From the NCBI GenBank assembly GCA_023413135.1, contig JAEZQK010000069.1:1-13892 (forward strand): 13,892 bases of DNA. The letters are read 5' to 3'. Source of the DNA: Bacillota bacterium. GTDB lineage: Bacteria; Bacillota; Clostridia; Christensenellales; Aristaeellaceae. Every line of letters begins with the position of its first letter. Position 1 is the stretch's first letter. The notes beneath the pieces were generated by a model, which did no database searches, was not told where the DNA came from, and worked only from the letters and a program-made list of their open reading frames with translations. The position numbers were made by a program, and so were the translations under genes. Shown here in pieces: positions 13,592 through 13,892 of this stretch.

Positions 13592-13842
13592 ATGAATGGA
13601 CCATATTCTGAAACTTCTGTAGTTGAAAGTCCACTGGGTTCCAAGCTTAAGCGGGAAATTGATAACCGGCCTACGACGCCGTATGTTTGTTGATTTTCTC
13701 TGCCGGGACATTTAGGAGTTGGAAGAAAGGCAAATATAATCTTTGCAGCCGTAGGGGCGATTATCAATGCGAATCAAGAGTTAAAAAAGGAAAGCGAGCA
13801 AGAACAAAGCAGCGGTGAGCCTGCCAAAGATGTGAAGGAGTA
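13592..13842 (+). pseudogene. Possible gene remnant with an in-frame TGA
   Basis: I do not recognise this one. From ATG 13592 the frame gives 33 residues (MNGPYSETSVVESPLGSKLK..., ending PTTPYVC), then TGA at 13691-13693, then 49 more codons in the same frame to TAA 13840-13842 (FSLPGHLGVGRKANIIFAAV..., then a charged tail KKESEQEQSSGEPAKDVKE). The hydrophobic-then-charged pattern after the stop looks protein-like. It is most likely a decayed or rearranged gene beside the inverted-repeat element; selenocysteine recoding is a remote alternative, as I saw no convincing SECIS hairpin. Part of it contains the repeat tip GTAGGGGCG, so some may be repeat DNA. The antisense frame (13582-13767) is also open. 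Confidence 0.25.
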
Positions 13843-13892
13843 AGCCCTTGAAAGAACGGACCTTGGAGGCGGCCTGAATGCCGGTCTTCTCA
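13843..13892. other. Right-edge sequence
   Basis: Fifty bases with no gene. CGGC-CTGAAT-GCCG within GACC...GGTC could form a hairpin followed by TTCT, possibly a weak plus-strand terminator for the remnant upstream. The window ends there. Confidence 0.3.

Overview
The window looks like chromosome from an uncultured, moderately GC-rich Bacillota (Clostridia), probably a gut or rumen plant-fibre degrader. The basis is consensus-like sigma-A promoters, AGGAGG-type ribosome binding sites, a type II (439-residue) xylose isomerase, MalFG-type sugar transport without its own ATPase, and several LacI/AraC regulators. The taxon is inferred from style only; there is no rRNA or other marker gene.

Layout. 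1-284: no convincing gene. 285-1067 (+): AraC-family regulator. 1111-1401 (-): small unidentified protein. 1609-2667 (+): a LacI-type regulator unlike the other two. 2668-3103: GC-rich non-coding block with an imperfect tandem repeat and short hairpins. 3104-4129 (-): LacI regulator A with its own promoter. 4358-4406: strong hairpin terminator closing the next operon. 9484 down to 4511 (-): lacI-B, solute-binding protein, MalF-like permease and MalG-like permease, an apparent operon. 9722-9748: terminator. 13210 down to 9779 (-): xylA (xylose isomerase) followed by a cytoplasmic GH3 glycosidase, 36 bp apart. 13211-13480: long xylA leader and promoter with two copies of a perfect palindrome. 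13491-13892: a small inverted-repeat element and an ORF interrupted by an in-frame stop.

How it fits together (inference). The binding protein and two permeases import a sugar oligomer, most likely xylo-oligosaccharide or a related pentose oligomer, using an ATPase encoded elsewhere. The GH3 enzyme has no signal peptide and would cut it inside the cell. XylA then converts xylose to xylulose; no xylulokinase is present. Two LacI proteins about 87% identical, with near-identical DNA-reading helices, lie at either end of the transporter genes. Their likely targets are the palindromes around the xylA and lacI-B promoters.

Most unusual points: (1) the MalG-like permease carries a roughly 220-residue N-terminal extension (lipobox-like first segment, charged coiled coil, three more membrane segments), while its partner binding protein has no lipobox cysteine; (2) two TGTGCTCGAGCACA palindromes lie 168 bp apart in the xylA leader, about 16 helical turns, which suits repression by DNA looping; (3) the near-duplicate LacI pair; (4) a 32-bp perfect palindrome between the binding-protein and permease genes. 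No CRISPR array, tRNA, rRNA or complete transposase was seen.
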